A DNA stretch of 63,830 nt from contig CAJXOB010000004.1 of the NCBI GenBank assembly GCA_913057955.1, positions 1 to 63,830 on the forward strand, read 5' to 3'. Under the pieces are notes generated by a model. That model saw only the letters and a program-made list of their open reading frames with translations. It searched no databases and had not been told where the DNA came from. Positions 8,300 to 16,196 of the stretch are shown here, piece after piece (position 1 is the stretch's first letter; every line of letters begins with the position of its first letter). The position numbers were made by a program, and so were the translations under genes. The DNA is from an uncultured Gammaproteobacteria bacterium. GTDB lineage: Bacteria; Pseudomonadota; Gammaproteobacteria; PS1; Pseudothioglobaceae.

Positions 8300-9289
8300 T
8301 TAAACAGGCACTGCGATGACGCCAAGAAAATCACCATTGGCAACCAGTCCTGGAAAATGTCTGCCCGTATAAACACCATCAATTCCAGCAAAATACTCAA
8401 CTGGATTTGTTCCGGTTCGCTCTATATTATGAACTTTAGCGACAAGCTGTCCTTTCTTTACTTCATCGCCAAGATCAACACAATGTTCTACCAGTCCAGA
8501 GGTTTCACTAAAAACATAACAGCGCTCATCGGGCATATCTAGGCTCAGTGTTTCGTCGACTTCCATTTCACCCTTAGTGATGCCGGCATGACGAAGAATA
8601 TTTCGTATACCTTTTTTAGCAATGGCGACCGTATAAGCGGACGTCGTTCCGCCTCCAGCAAGCTCGGTGCTAATAAAAACTTTACCCATATTTTCTGCTG
8701 CAGTGTCGTACATGTTGGCCGCATCTATCTCTAAAAGCATTACGGAGTGAGGCGCATTAAAGGCCTTCATAGCAGCAATGCATTTAGCTTGCTGCTTTTT
8801 ATTCTCAAGCACATGAGCACAACAAAAAGGCAGAAAATCTAGTGTCTTGCCGCCAGAATGAAAATCCAGCACATAATCAGCAAGAGGAAGAAGAGTGCGA
8901 CTAAAGTAGTCGGCAATTTTTTCAGTAAATGTACCCTCAGGGTTACCAGGAAAAACTCGGTTCATGTTTCCACCATCAATTGGTGAAGTTCTCTTGCCTG
9001 CCTGAAAAGCTGGATAATTCATGCCAGGGATAATAATAACCCTTCCCGAAATATCTTCTGCTTTGATTTGATTCGCAAGATCAAATAATGCCACTGGTCC
9101 CTCATATTCATCGCCATGGTTTGCGCCCGTAAAAAGGATGGTTGGGCCCTTTCCAGTTTTAACAACCGTTATAAGAATAACAATTGACCCCCATGCAGAG
9201 GCGTCATGAGAGTGTGGAAGCTTTAGAAAGCCGTGCTGAATACCATCTTTCTCAAAATCGACTGTTGCGCTTATCGGACTGTCTTTCAT
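8300..9289 (-). CDS. DoeB-like N-acyl amino acid deacylase (AstE/AspA family)
   Basis: This is a zinc hydrolase of the succinylglutamate desuccinylase/aspartoacylase superfamily. The metal motif NHGDEYEG gives His58 and Glu61, and the second His is 144 in LDFHSGG. Overall pattern (the SPIDGGNMNRVFPGNP segment and a C-terminal barrel-like half) closely resembles DoeB, which removes acetate from N-alpha-acetyl-diaminobutyrate during ectoine breakdown. No ectoine hydrolase (DoeA) is adjacent; the M24 protein at 54.6-55.7 kb does not look like DoeA. The true substrate is therefore open. The threonine aldolase gene follows it. Confidence 0.75.
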   Translation of the reverse strand: MKDSPISATVDFEKDGIQHGFLKLPHSHDASAWGSIVILITVVKTGKGPTILFTGANHGDEYEGPVALFDLANQIKAEDISGRVIIIPGMNYPAFQAGKRTSPIDGGNMNRVFPGNPEGTFTEKIADYFSRTLLPLADYVLDFHSGGKTLDFLPFCCAHVLENKKQQAKCIAAMKAFNAPHSVMLLEIDAANMYDTAAENMGKVFISTELAGGGTTSAYTVAIAKKGIRNILRHAGITKGEMEVDETLSLDMPDERCYVFSETSGLVEHCVDLGDEVKKGQLVAKVHNIERTGTNPVEYFAGIDGVYTGRHFPGLVANGDFLGVIAVPV

Positions 9290-9396
9290 GCTAAATTAGT
9301 AAGTAAAAATAATAAAGAGTCATTGTACTTCAACACTTTAATATTATCAATCTAAGCTATTTTGCTTGAATAGGGATTAAGTATTTAAATACTTAG

Positions 9397-10758
9397 CTAC
9401 CTATCTCCTGAGATTACTTTTTCGGGGCTATACCCAATAAATAGAGCTAGAGCAAGGATAAAGGCAGCACCTTCTGCGATTGAAAGAGCGGCAATAAACC
9501 GGAAATCAGATACTAAGCTATAAAAAAGTATTAGAAGGCCAGTCGGAAGAATCAATCCGCGACTCAAAGCTAAAAGCGCAGACTGAAAAGGCAAATGAAT
9601 AGCAGTTAAGTAGCCGGTTATCATCATATTAAAGCCAGCAAAAATAAAAATCGGCCAAACATACGTAACAAACTCAAGGGCCAATATTACAGTTTGAGCG
9701 CTGTCCTTCTCATTAACAAATAGATAAATCAGGGGCCCGCTTGCTGTTACCAACACAGTTATAAAAAATAAACTTAATAAGGCAACTATAACGCAAGCAG
9801 TTTTTAGAAAAGCTTTAGTACGCTGAGCATTACGAGCCCCATAATTTTGAGAAATCATCACCTGGCTCGTGTCCTCGATGGCAAAGAACATCATAAAGCC
9901 TGTCATCAACATATAATTTACAACAGTAATCGCCGCAACGCCGTCAACTCCAGCACGTTGGATTAACATCCAGTTAAAAATAAAGGCAATAATAGCACCA
10001 GAAACTTCATTAATAAATTCAGAAATTCCGTTGTATGCCGCTTGAAATACTTCCATCCAGTTGTTCTGACGAAAACTAAAGCTTAAGGTCCTCTCTGGCA
10101 TGAAAAAATAAAACAGAATAACTAATAGCGACAGAACTTCTGATATGCCTGTTGCCCAAGCTGCGCCAGTTAACCCCCAATCATAAACTGCAATAAATAA
10201 ATAATCCAATGCAATATTAACTACTGCGCCAACTCCAAGCGCAATAGCAGCAAGATTAGGTAAACCATCCAAACGGATAAAGAAATACAGAGGGATAATA
10301 ATCAACTGGAAAATGACAAATGGCATGATGATGCGGTAATACTCACTCATCACTGGGAACAGCTCTTTAGTAGCGCCGAGACTCGCAAATATCTGCTCTT
10401 CAAATACTAGGGTCAGAGTAATAGATGCAATGCCATAGATAGACATAAAAATTAGTGACTTACTGAAAATTGAAGATGCAGCTGACTTATTTCCTTCTCC
10501 AAGATACTTGCCGCCTCGAACTGAGCCACCAATAGACATCATCATACTAACGCCGAATAGGAGAGTAATTATTGGAATAATAAGATTAACTGCAGCTAGA
10601 GCAGTAATACCCACATAGTTACCAATAAAAATGCCGTCCACCAATGAAGAGGATGTCATGGCAATTAAGCCAAGAACAGAGGGAATCAGATACCTAACGA
10701 ACGTCGGAAAAATCTCACCATTAAGAGCGTCATTATCTTTAGTTGTATCAACATTCAT
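9397..10758 (-). CDS. MATE family multidrug/organic cation exporter
   Basis: The 453-residue protein has about twelve hydrophobic segments in two similar halves. The N-terminal SSLVDGIFIGNYVG segment and the GGSVRGGKYLGEGN loop are typical of MepA/DinF-like MATE antiporters. It should export drugs or metabolites in exchange for Na+ or H+. It lies downstream of tRNA-Asp on the same strand, with no evident partner gene. Substrate is not predictable. Confidence 0.88.
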   Translation of the reverse strand: MNVDTTKDNDALNGEIFPTFVRYLIPSVLGLIAMTSSSLVDGIFIGNYVGITALAAVNLIIPIITLLFGVSMMMSIGGSVRGGKYLGEGNKSAASSIFSKSLIFMSIYGIASITLTLVFEEQIFASLGATKELFPVMSEYYRIIMPFVIFQLIIIPLYFFIRLDGLPNLAAIALGVGAVVNIALDYLFIAVYDWGLTGAAWATGISEVLSLLVILFYFFMPERTLSFSFRQNNWMEVFQAAYNGISEFINEVSGAIIAFIFNWMLIQRAGVDGVAAITVVNYMLMTGFMMFFAIEDTSQVMISQNYGARNAQRTKAFLKTACVIVALLSLFFITVLVTASGPLIYLFVNEKDSAQTVILALEFVTYVWPIFIFAGFNMMITGYLTAIHLPFQSALLALSRGLILPTGLLILFYSLVSDFRFIAALSIAEGAAFILALALFIGYSPEKVISGDR

Positions 10759-10841
10759 CGGAAGTCGGATCTATGTTTTAAATGAATGCCATTTTCACAC
10801 AATTGACTCAAAGTAATGAGAGCTTGTAATCTATTTAAAAA

Positions 10842-10918
10842 TGGCGGAGCGGACGGGGGTCGAACCCGCGACCTCCTGCGTGACAGGCAGGCGTTCTAAC
10901 CAACTGAACTACCGCTCC
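10842..10918 (-). tRNA. tRNA-Asp (GTC)
   Basis: Read on the minus strand, this 77-base sequence folds into a full cloverleaf: acceptor GGAGCGG pairs with CCGCTCC, the anticodon loop is CTGTCAC with anticodon GTC, the T loop is TTCGACC, and the discriminator is G. The 3' CCA is encoded. It lies seven bases after tRNA-Val. Confidence 0.98.
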
Positions 10919-10925
10919 AATTTTT

Positions 10926-11001
10926 TGGTGGGCGCTACAAGACTTGAACTTGTGACCCTCGCCTTGTAAGGGCGATGCTCTCCCAACTGAGCTAAGCGCC
11001 C
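10926..11001 (-). tRNA. tRNA-Val (TAC)
   Basis: A 76-base cloverleaf on the minus strand: acceptor GGGCGCT pairs with AGCGCCC, the anticodon loop is CTTACAA with anticodon TAC, the T arm is ACAAG/CTTGT, the discriminator is A, and CCA is encoded. Its first base directly abuts the T-tract of the upstream hup terminator, so there is no ordinary promoter spacer. Confidence 0.98.
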
Positions 11002-11037
11002 AAAAAAAATGCCCGAATCACTTCAGGAATCGGGCAT
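11002..11037 (-). terminator. Intrinsic terminator of hup
   Basis: On the minus strand an ATGCCCGA arm pairs perfectly with TCGGGCAT across a 13-base loop and is followed by eight T residues. It lies 21 bp after the hup stop codon. The T-tract ends exactly where tRNA-Val begins. Confidence 0.9.
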
Positions 11038-11066
11038 ATTATACTGACAAAAAACTGTTTAGTTAA
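11038..11066 (-). promoter_or_regulatory. Candidate promoter for the tRNA-Val/tRNA-Asp pair
   Basis: On the minus strand TTAACT (11066-11061), a 17-bp spacer and a perfect TATAAT (11043-11038) lie at the end of hup. Transcription would start near 11030-11032, inside the 5' arm of the hup terminator. This is the only well-placed promoter before the two tRNAs. It is a sequence match only. Confidence 0.5.
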
Positions 11067-11331
11067 CAGATTCCTTTAATAATTTTCCAGCTTTAAATGC
11101 AGGAGCATTTGAAGCTTTGATTTGAATTGTTGCGCCTGTTTGAGGGTTACGACCACTGCGAGCAGCACGGGCTCTAACCAAAAAGCTACCAAAACCAGTA
11201 ATTGCTACAGAATCACCTTTAGATAATGCACCTGTAATTGCGCTAGTTGTAGCATCTAAAGCGCGAGCAGCGTCTGCTTTAGAAAGTCCTGAGTTATCAG
11301 CAATCGCTGAAACTAAATCTGATTTATTCAT
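11059..11331 (-). CDS. hupB: DNA-binding protein HU (beta type)
   Basis: HU is a small nucleoid protein that bends DNA. The 90-residue product has the whole family pattern: N-terminal dimer helices beginning MNKSDLV, the GFGSF signature at the helix-strand junction, and the DNA-binding arm with RSGRNPQTG followed by the alpha helix AFKAGKLLKE. AAGGA lies before the ATG. It is followed by a strong terminator and two tRNAs. HU versus IHF: the arm and length match HU. Confidence 0.96.
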   Translation of the reverse strand: MNKSDLVSAIADNSGLSKADAARALDATTSAITGALSKGDSVAITGFGSFLVRARAARSGRNPQTGATIQIKASNAPAFKAGKLLKESVN

Positions 11332-11479
11332 TGTTCAAATTCCTTATATGTTTAAAAATTTAATAAAAACCATATATACATATTATGGCGTTCAAAATTA
11401 TTATACATCATTAAACCCATCTCTCAAAGGATATCTAGTAAAAACTATTGCATAATATGCAATTTTAATAAAAAATACT

Positions 11480-12001
11480 TTAACTTTCAATAGGGTTAAG
11501 ATGAACCGCAAAATTTTTATCCCAGACATTTTGATTAATTTCACCGATATGTTTATATAGAATCATGCCTTTTTTGTCCACTAAAAAAGTTTCTGGCGTT
11601 GCATAAACCCCTAAATCCATTCCAATCTTACCATCTGGATCAAATAAGATTTCATCAAAAGGATTTCCCATAATTTCTAAATACTGCGCTCCGTTTACTC
11701 GAGTGTCTTTGTAGTTAATGCCGATTAGCTGCAGATCTGTATTTTTAGCAATATTCATAATCATTTGATGCTCCTTTCGGCAGGTGGTGCACCATGATGC
11801 CCAAACGTTGACTAAGGTCATCTTATTATCAAGAAGATCCGCAACCTTAATAGTTTCATCAGTATAAAAGTCTTTACCTTCAATGCTAGGGAACATTTTT
11901 CCTAAAAGAGGAGAAGGCAGCTCTCCTTTATTTGAATTTAGACTTAAAAACAGAAATACTGCAATTACAATAAATATAATTAATGGAATTAATTTTTTCA
12001 T
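11480..12001 (-). CDS. ccmG: Cytochrome c biogenesis thioredoxin CcmG/DsbE
   Basis: CcmG is a membrane-anchored periplasmic thioredoxin that reduces apocytochrome c or CcmH. It has an N-terminal membrane anchor (about residues 3-20), then a thioredoxin fold with the active site WCTTC (Cys71 and Cys74) and the GINYKD segment typical of DsbE. The cis-Pro region is seen in VYATPETFLVD. Length is 173 residues. The start overlaps the ccmE stop by four bases (ATGA), so ccmF, which usually sits between them, is missing here. Confidence 0.94.
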   Translation of the reverse strand: MKKLIPLIIFIVIAVFLFLSLNSNKGELPSPLLGKMFPSIEGKDFYTDETIKVADLLDNKMTLVNVWASWCTTCRKEHQMIMNIAKNTDLQLIGINYKDTRVNGAQYLEIMGNPFDEILFDPDGKIGMDLGVYATPETFLVDKKGMILYKHIGEINQNVWDKNFAVHLNPIES

Positions 12002-12456
12002 TCTTTTTCTGCTGTAATTTTTAATGCAGCAGCAACTTCAGGCGGCATGTAGTTTTCATCATGCTTTGCTAATACATCTGTTGCCAGAAATATATATTTA
12101 CATTGCCTGCCAAACCAATTACGAGAACACTTTGAAGTTAATGAGCCACTCGTAACAACGCCCTGTCCCTCTCTAAACAGATCAGGCAGAATCCCTTCAT
12201 ACTTAACTTCAACCGATTCATTATTATCTGTCACCACAAAGCTTACCGTCATATCTTGCCTCTTAACACTCCCTTTTTCAACCAGTCCTCCCACTCTAAA
12301 GCTTTTTCCAGTCGGCACCTTTCCATTTGCAATATCGCTTGGTGTATAAAAATACAATAGATTTTCATTAAAAGCCTTGATACCTAAATAGCCAGCTGAA
12401 AATACCCCAAACACAAGAAGGGCAACAAGCAGCATTCGGTTCTGTCTTTTAGTCAT
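11998..12456 (-). CDS. ccmE: Heme chaperone CcmE
   Basis: CcmE carries heme covalently on a periplasmic histidine and hands it to CcmF/H. It has an N-terminal anchor helix (about residues 8-27) and a beta-barrel domain. The heme-binding motif KHDENYMPPE places the His at 132 and a Tyr at 136. Just before it, residues 107-120 hold a short two-cysteine segment, SKCSRNWFGRQCKY, which looks like an insertion compared with the usual family. The gene is coupled to ccmD (TAATG) upstream and ccmG (ATGA) downstream. Confidence 0.95.
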   Translation of the reverse strand: MTKRQNRMLLVALLVFGVFSAGYLGIKAFNENLLYFYTPSDIANGKVPTGKSFRVGGLVEKGSVKRQDMTVSFVVTDNNESVEVKYEGILPDLFREGQGVVTSGSLTSKCSRNWFGRQCKYIFLATDVLAKHDENYMPPEVAAALKITAEKE

Positions 12457-12623
12457 TATTTTCTTGAATACTTATTTTTAAGACTCATTATGGCTTTTTT
12501 ATGATTCCTTTTGGCGCTCACAAAAAGAATTATAACTGTTATAGCAGAAACTCCATATGCTAGCCATACATAAAATGCATACTTGCCATAAGGAAGAAAA
12601 GAGAAATACTCTACCATAGTCAT
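12456..12623 (-). CDS. ccmD: Heme exporter accessory protein CcmD
   Basis: This 55-residue ORF lies exactly between ccmC and ccmE. Its start ATG overlaps the ccmC stop (ATGA) and its TAA overlaps the ccmE start (TAATG). The product has the family pattern FLPYGKYAFYVWLAYG, one membrane helix (about residues 17-37) and a basic C-terminus. CcmD binds CcmC and helps release heme-loaded CcmE from the CcmABC complex. A second in-frame ATG at 12617 could also serve. Confidence 0.9.
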   Translation of the reverse strand: MTMVEYFSFLPYGKYAFYVWLAYGVSAITVIILFVSAKRNHKKAIMSLKNKYSRK

Positions 12624-13357
12624 AAGGATGCCCCGCTCACTTCATCTTGGACCCAGCGAGAATTCTGCTCACGAATTAAAACCTCAGTCTTAGCTTTAAT
12701 AGCTACCAATAAAGCATATAGAAAAATAGATGCCACAAACATTAGCGCAAGAGCAATTTGCATGTCAGGATCTTTTAGCCCGCCCGTGCCAACTGAATAG
12801 CCTTGATGGAGTGTGTTCCACCATTTCACTGAGTAATGAATAATAGGTAAATTTACCAATCCAACAATTGCCAAAATTGAGCTTGCTTTGGCAGCTGTTC
12901 TTGGATTATCAAATGCGTTATTGAGTGAAATATAAGCCAGATATAAAAACAATAAAATGAGCTCCGATGTGAGTCTTGCATCCCAAACCCACCAAGCTCC
13001 CCACATCGGCTTTCCCCAGACGGCACCTGAAACCAGTGCAATAATAGTAAAGGCGGCACCTATAGGCGCGGAAACCTTCGCGACCACTTCAGCCATTTTA
13101 ATTTGCCAGATAAGTCCAATACCGCCGGCAATAGCCATGATTGCATAAACCATCATTGATAAAATCGCACTAGGTACATGAATAAAAATAATTCTATAAC
13201 CATCTCCTTGTTGGTAATCTGCAGGAGACACAATAAGCGCCCAGTATAAACCGACTAATAGAAAACCAATAAATGGCCAAAAAAACCAAGGAGTTAAACT
13301 GGTACAGGTTTGGTAAAAAATTTTAGGAGATGACTGCCTTTGAATCCATTTCCACAT
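12620..13357 (-). CDS. ccmC: Heme exporter protein CcmC
   Basis: CcmC is the heme-handling membrane protein of system I cytochrome c maturation that loads heme onto CcmE. The 245-residue product has six membrane helices and the tryptophan-rich WWD motif WGAWWVWDARLTSEL at about residues 115-129. Conserved histidines lie in the FIHVPSA and HYSVKWWNTLHQG segments. It is 28 bp after tsaB. The expected ccmAB upstream and ccmFH downstream are not in this cluster. Confidence 0.96.
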   Translation of the reverse strand: MWKWIQRQSSPKIFYQTCTSLTPWFFWPFIGFLLVGLYWALIVSPADYQQGDGYRIIFIHVPSAILSMMVYAIMAIAGGIGLIWQIKMAEVVAKVSAPIGAAFTIIALVSGAVWGKPMWGAWWVWDARLTSELILLFLYLAYISLNNAFDNPRTAAKASSILAIVGLVNLPIIHYSVKWWNTLHQGYSVGTGGLKDPDMQIALALMFVASIFLYALLVAIKAKTEVLIREQNSRWVQDEVSGASL

Positions 13358-13385
13358 AACTAAAAAAAGCTGTAAAAAAAAGATT

Positions 13386-14045
13386 TTATTTTAATGATTT
13401 TTGGGCGACGTTGTTTCGTAAATATATTGGTTGAGGGAGTTCAAATGTTGGATTTTGCCCCGACTCAATTGCCTGAATAGATAAATCTACTAATTCACTC
13501 GATTCAGGGTAAATACTAAGGTCAGTGATCTTGACATTAGAGGCAGAATGTAATTGATCATGATGGGTGCTCCATCCCGTTCCAACACCTACAAAATTAT
13601 CACCTACATTATCAACATCTTCAGGGCTACAAATTTTCATATTATTAAGTGCTCCATGATCATAAACTGCCCAGTAAACCTCTCCCATCCTTGCATCAAG
13701 CGCAACAGCAATTTTTTCTGATTTAAGTATTTTAGACGCCCTAAATCCTAGCAATTCAAGAGTTGAAAAACCAATGGTAGGAATGCTGCAAGAAAGCGAA
13801 AGCCCTTGCACAACGCCGATACACATTCTCACACCTGTAAAAGCGCCTGGTCCTTTTGAATATGCAATCAAGTCAACTTCATTTAATTGCTTTCCAGACT
13901 CACTAAACACCTCATCACAAAGCCTCAGAATGTGGCCAGAACTTTTTTCAACATTGGTTAGCACTCTACTCGCCCTAACTCCAGAAGAGTACAAAGTAAC
14001 AGATGCTACCTCTGTACAAGTATCAATAGCAAGTATATTCATCAA
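13386..14045 (-). CDS. tsaB: tRNA threonylcarbamoyladenosine protein TsaB
   Basis: TsaB (YeaZ) is the non-catalytic partner of TsaD in the N6-threonylcarbamoyl modification of A37 in tRNAs. The 219-residue product has the ASKHA-type N-terminus LAIDTCTEVASV and the GPGAFTGVRMCIGVVQGL motif that is diagnostic of this paralogue. The second Met (14042) could be the start. It overlaps the transglycosylase stop by four bases, forming a cutC-transglycosylase-tsaB-ccm gene string. Confidence 0.94.
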   Translation of the reverse strand: MMNILAIDTCTEVASVTLYSSGVRASRVLTNVEKSSGHILRLCDEVFSESGKQLNEVDLIAYSKGPGAFTGVRMCIGVVQGLSLSCSIPTIGFSTLELLGFRASKILKSEKIAVALDARMGEVYWAVYDHGALNNMKICSPEDVDNVGDNFVGVGTGWSTHHDQLHSASNVKITDLSIYPESSELVDLSIQAIESGQNPTFELPQPIYLRNNVAQKSLK

Positions 14046-14707
14046 ATTATTTTTTTATAGTTTTTATGCATCGACAAGATCATTTCAACGCGCTTTTTAA
14101 GGCGATCAGGAAAATTAGTAGGATTGAAATAAGTGGGGCCTTTAAGCAAAGCAACAAGCGTAGCTATTTCCCTCAAATTTAAACTACTTACATCTTTGTT
14201 AAAGTAGTGCAAGCTTCCGCCAGCAAAACCGTGAAAAGCAGTAGATCCTTGTTGGCCTAAATATACCGTATTCATATATCTCTCAAGAATAAATTTTTTA
14301 TCATATGACAGCTCCAGTAGGATTGCCATTAGAGCCTCCTCTACTTTTCTTGACAATGTTTTATCTCTTGAGAGTAATGAGTTTTTAATTAACTGCTGAG
14401 TTATTGTGCTAGCACCTCTAAGTTCTTTGTCATCAAATAAATAGCCGTATAAAACTCTTATTATTTCCTTAAAATCAACCCCACTATGATTGAAAAATGA
14501 TTGATCCTCCACTAATAAAAGCATATTTACTAAATCTTCAGGATATTCATTAAAAGAGTATTGAACCTGAATGACATCCTCTATTGATTCAAAATCTGCA
14601 GAAAATTCAGCTTTCACTAAACTATTCAAATACCAAACATATGATATAAAGATACAAATACATAATAAAAGTATTCGTTTAATCCATGAACTAGTCATTA
14701 ATTTCAT
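14042..14707 (-). CDS. mtgA: Monofunctional peptidoglycan glycosyltransferase (GT51)
   Basis: The protein polymerises lipid II into glycan strands at the inner membrane. It has an N-terminal membrane helix (about residues 9-27) and a GT51 domain. The catalytic Glu is in VEDQSFFNHSGVD, followed by the RGASTITQQLIKN, RKVEEALMAILLE and TVYLGQQGSTAFHG motifs. No transpeptidase domain follows, so it is monofunctional; its motifs are as close to the PBP1 transglycosylase domain as to classical MtgA. The start overlaps the cutC stop by 17 bp; Met4 would shorten this to 8. Confidence 0.85.
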   Translation of the reverse strand: MKLMTSSWIKRILLLCICIFISYVWYLNSLVKAEFSADFESIEDVIQVQYSFNEYPEDLVNMLLLVEDQSFFNHSGVDFKEIIRVLYGYLFDDKELRGASTITQQLIKNSLLSRDKTLSRKVEEALMAILLELSYDKKFILERYMNTVYLGQQGSTAFHGFAGGSLHYFNKDVSSLNLREIATLVALLKGPTYFNPTNFPDRLKKRVEMILSMHKNYKKII

Positions 14708-15368
14708 TTTTTATACTTATAATTTTATTCGAATCAGTAAAAGAACTGTTTTCAAATGTGCCAGAGCAAGAAGAATGAATCCAGTTGAAGTTCGAACTCA
14801 TGGCAATTTTTTGAGCATTCTCTGGATTAACACCTGAGCCGGGCATTATTTCGATTTTACCCAAAGCCTTGGTATGCATTTCTTTGAGGACTGACAGGCC
14901 ATCATGAGCGGTTTTAGCACCTCCAGAGGACAAGATACAATCAAAACCTAAATCAGTTGCAATCTTAACAGCGCTAACTGGTTTAGATATAGTGTCAATA
15001 GCCCTGTGTAAAGTTTTTTTTAATTCAGATGCATGCTCGACAAGCTTCTCTAGAATAGCTTGATCAATACATCCATTGGATAATGTGGCTCCAAAAACAA
15101 CACCCTCAAAGCCAAAGGAGTGAGCCATATCAATATCCTTTTTCATTTGATCTAAATCTGAAGGTGAATAATGAAAATTACCACTTTTTGGGCGAACCAT
15201 AATGCGCAAAGGTATTTTAGATTCGGATGCTTGTTTCATTAATTCAACTGTTGGAGTTAGGCCGCCTTGGATAAGTGAGCTGCAAAGCTCTATCCTGTCA
15301 GCATTACCCTCGATGCATGCCTCAAGCCCAGCTAAATTATCAATACAAACTTCAAGTTTAGTTGCCAT
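14691..15368 (-). CDS. cutC: CutC family TIM-barrel protein
   Basis: The product matches CutC, a TIM-barrel protein once linked to copper homeostasis but with unsettled biochemistry. The start at 15368 gives MATKLEVCIDN, the family N-terminus, rather than the longer in-frame ORF. Motifs seen: ADRIELCSSLIQGGLTPT, RIMVRPKSGNFHYS, the HRAIDTI segment, ILSSGGAKTA and IMPGSGVNPENA. Length is 225 residues, near normal. It heads a minus-strand run through tsaB and ccmC and is divergent from the rpsF promoter. Confidence 0.88.
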   Translation of the reverse strand: MATKLEVCIDNLAGLEACIEGNADRIELCSSLIQGGLTPTVELMKQASESKIPLRIMVRPKSGNFHYSPSDLDQMKKDIDMAHSFGFEGVVFGATLSNGCIDQAILEKLVEHASELKKTLHRAIDTISKPVSAVKIATDLGFDCILSSGGAKTAHDGLSVLKEMHTKALGKIEIMPGSGVNPENAQKIAMSSNFNWIHSSCSGTFENSSFTDSNKIISIKNEIND

Positions 15369-15444
15369 GTAATAAATTATAAAATAGTGATTATTTAAAC
15401 AGTTTATCTCAATGCCTACATAATACGATAAGAAGAGCAAATAA

Positions 15445-15473
15445 TTGATAGATATAGATTAAAGTAGTATAAA
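15445..15473 (+). promoter_or_regulatory. Sigma-70 promoter of the rpsF operon
   Basis: TTGATA (15445-15450) and TATAAA (15468-15473) are separated by the optimal 17 bp. The start would be near 15480, giving a leader of about 58 nt before rpsF. Strong match, not tested. Confidence 0.8.
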
Positions 15474-15487
15474 ATACCCCCTTCCTT

Positions 15488-15519
15488 GCTTGATCAACAG
15501 TAGTTGGCAAGCTTTTTTT
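15488..15519 (+). promoter_or_regulatory. Terminator-like hairpin in the rpsF leader
   Basis: GCTTG and CAAGC enclose an inner CAAC/GTTG stem with an AGTA loop (15488-15512), followed at once by seven T residues. This is the form of an intrinsic terminator, yet it lies between the promoter and the rpsF start. A CCGTAAGG sequence, which also contains the ribosome site, follows at about 15522. It could act as an attenuator or as a regulatory site for S6-S18. The structure is seen directly; the role is inferred. Confidence 0.6.
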
Positions 15520-15537
15520 AACCGTAAGGAGATGTTA

Positions 15538-15921
15538 ATGAGACATTATGAAATAACTCTCATTGTCCACCCTGATCAAAGCTCTCAGGTAACGACAATG
15601 ATTGAAAAATACAAAGAACTAATCACTTCAGGTGGTGGCATGGTTCACAGAGATGAAGACTGGGGTCGCAAACACCTCGCCTACCCAATCGATAAAATCT
15701 ATAAAGCACATTATTTAATGATGAATATTGAGTGTGACAAAGATACTCTCGATAAATTAAACTATAACTTTCGCTTCAATGATGCCATACTTAGAAACTT
15801 AATAATTTCTAAGAAAGAGGCTATCACTGACCCATCAATTATGGTTACAGAATCTGACAAAGATAAAGCTAAAGATTATGGTAAAGATAAAACCAAAGAT
15901 CGTGATGCTGACAAGAAATAG
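15538..15921 (+). CDS. rpsF: 30S ribosomal protein S6
   Basis: Ribosomal protein S6 of the small-subunit platform, which binds S18. The start at 15538 is set by AAGGAG and the family N-terminus [12 protein letters not shown]. The [12 protein letters not shown] and the MNIECD and [11 protein letters not shown] segments are typical. The last 20 residues are a charged KDK/KDR-rich tail, which varies between species. First gene of rpsF-rpsR-rplI, behind a good promoter and a terminator-like leader hairpin. Confidence 0.97.
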   Translation: MRHYEITLIVHPDQSSQVTTMIEKYKELITSGGGMVHRDEDWGRKHLAYPIDKIYKAHYLMMNIECDKDTLDKLNYNFRFNDAILRNLIISKKEAITDPSIMVTESDKDKAKDYGKDKTKDRDADKK

Positions 15922-15930
15922 GAGATTGTA

Positions 15931-16188
15931 ATGGCTAAAAAACAAGTAACTAAAAGACGTAAATTTCAAATCCCTATCAACCGCTTTTGTCGTTTTACAA
16001 AAGCTGGCGTTAAGGAGATTGATTATAAAGATGTCGAAACTTTACTCAGGAATATTGACGAGAGTGGAAAAATCACTCCATCAAGAATAACTGGCACAAC
16101 AGCTAGATTTCAAAGACAGCTAACTACTGCGATTAAACGAGCAAGGTTCTTGGCGTTAATTCCATATACAGACAAACACAAAAAATAG
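15931..16188 (+). CDS. rpsR: 30S ribosomal protein S18
   Basis: The 85-residue product has the S18 core: a basic N-terminus, the [17 protein letters not shown] segment, [17 protein letters not shown] and the [19 protein letters not shown] end. It binds S6 and 16S rRNA. GGAGATTGTA precedes the start, and nine bases separate it from rpsF. Length is slightly greater than the E. coli protein because of the C-terminus DKHKK. Confidence 0.97.
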   Translation: MAKKQVTKRRKFQIPINRFCRFTKAGVKEIDYKDVETLLRNIDESGKITPSRITGTTARFQRQLTTAIKRARFLALIPYTDKHKK

Positions 16189-16196
16189 GAGACCTC

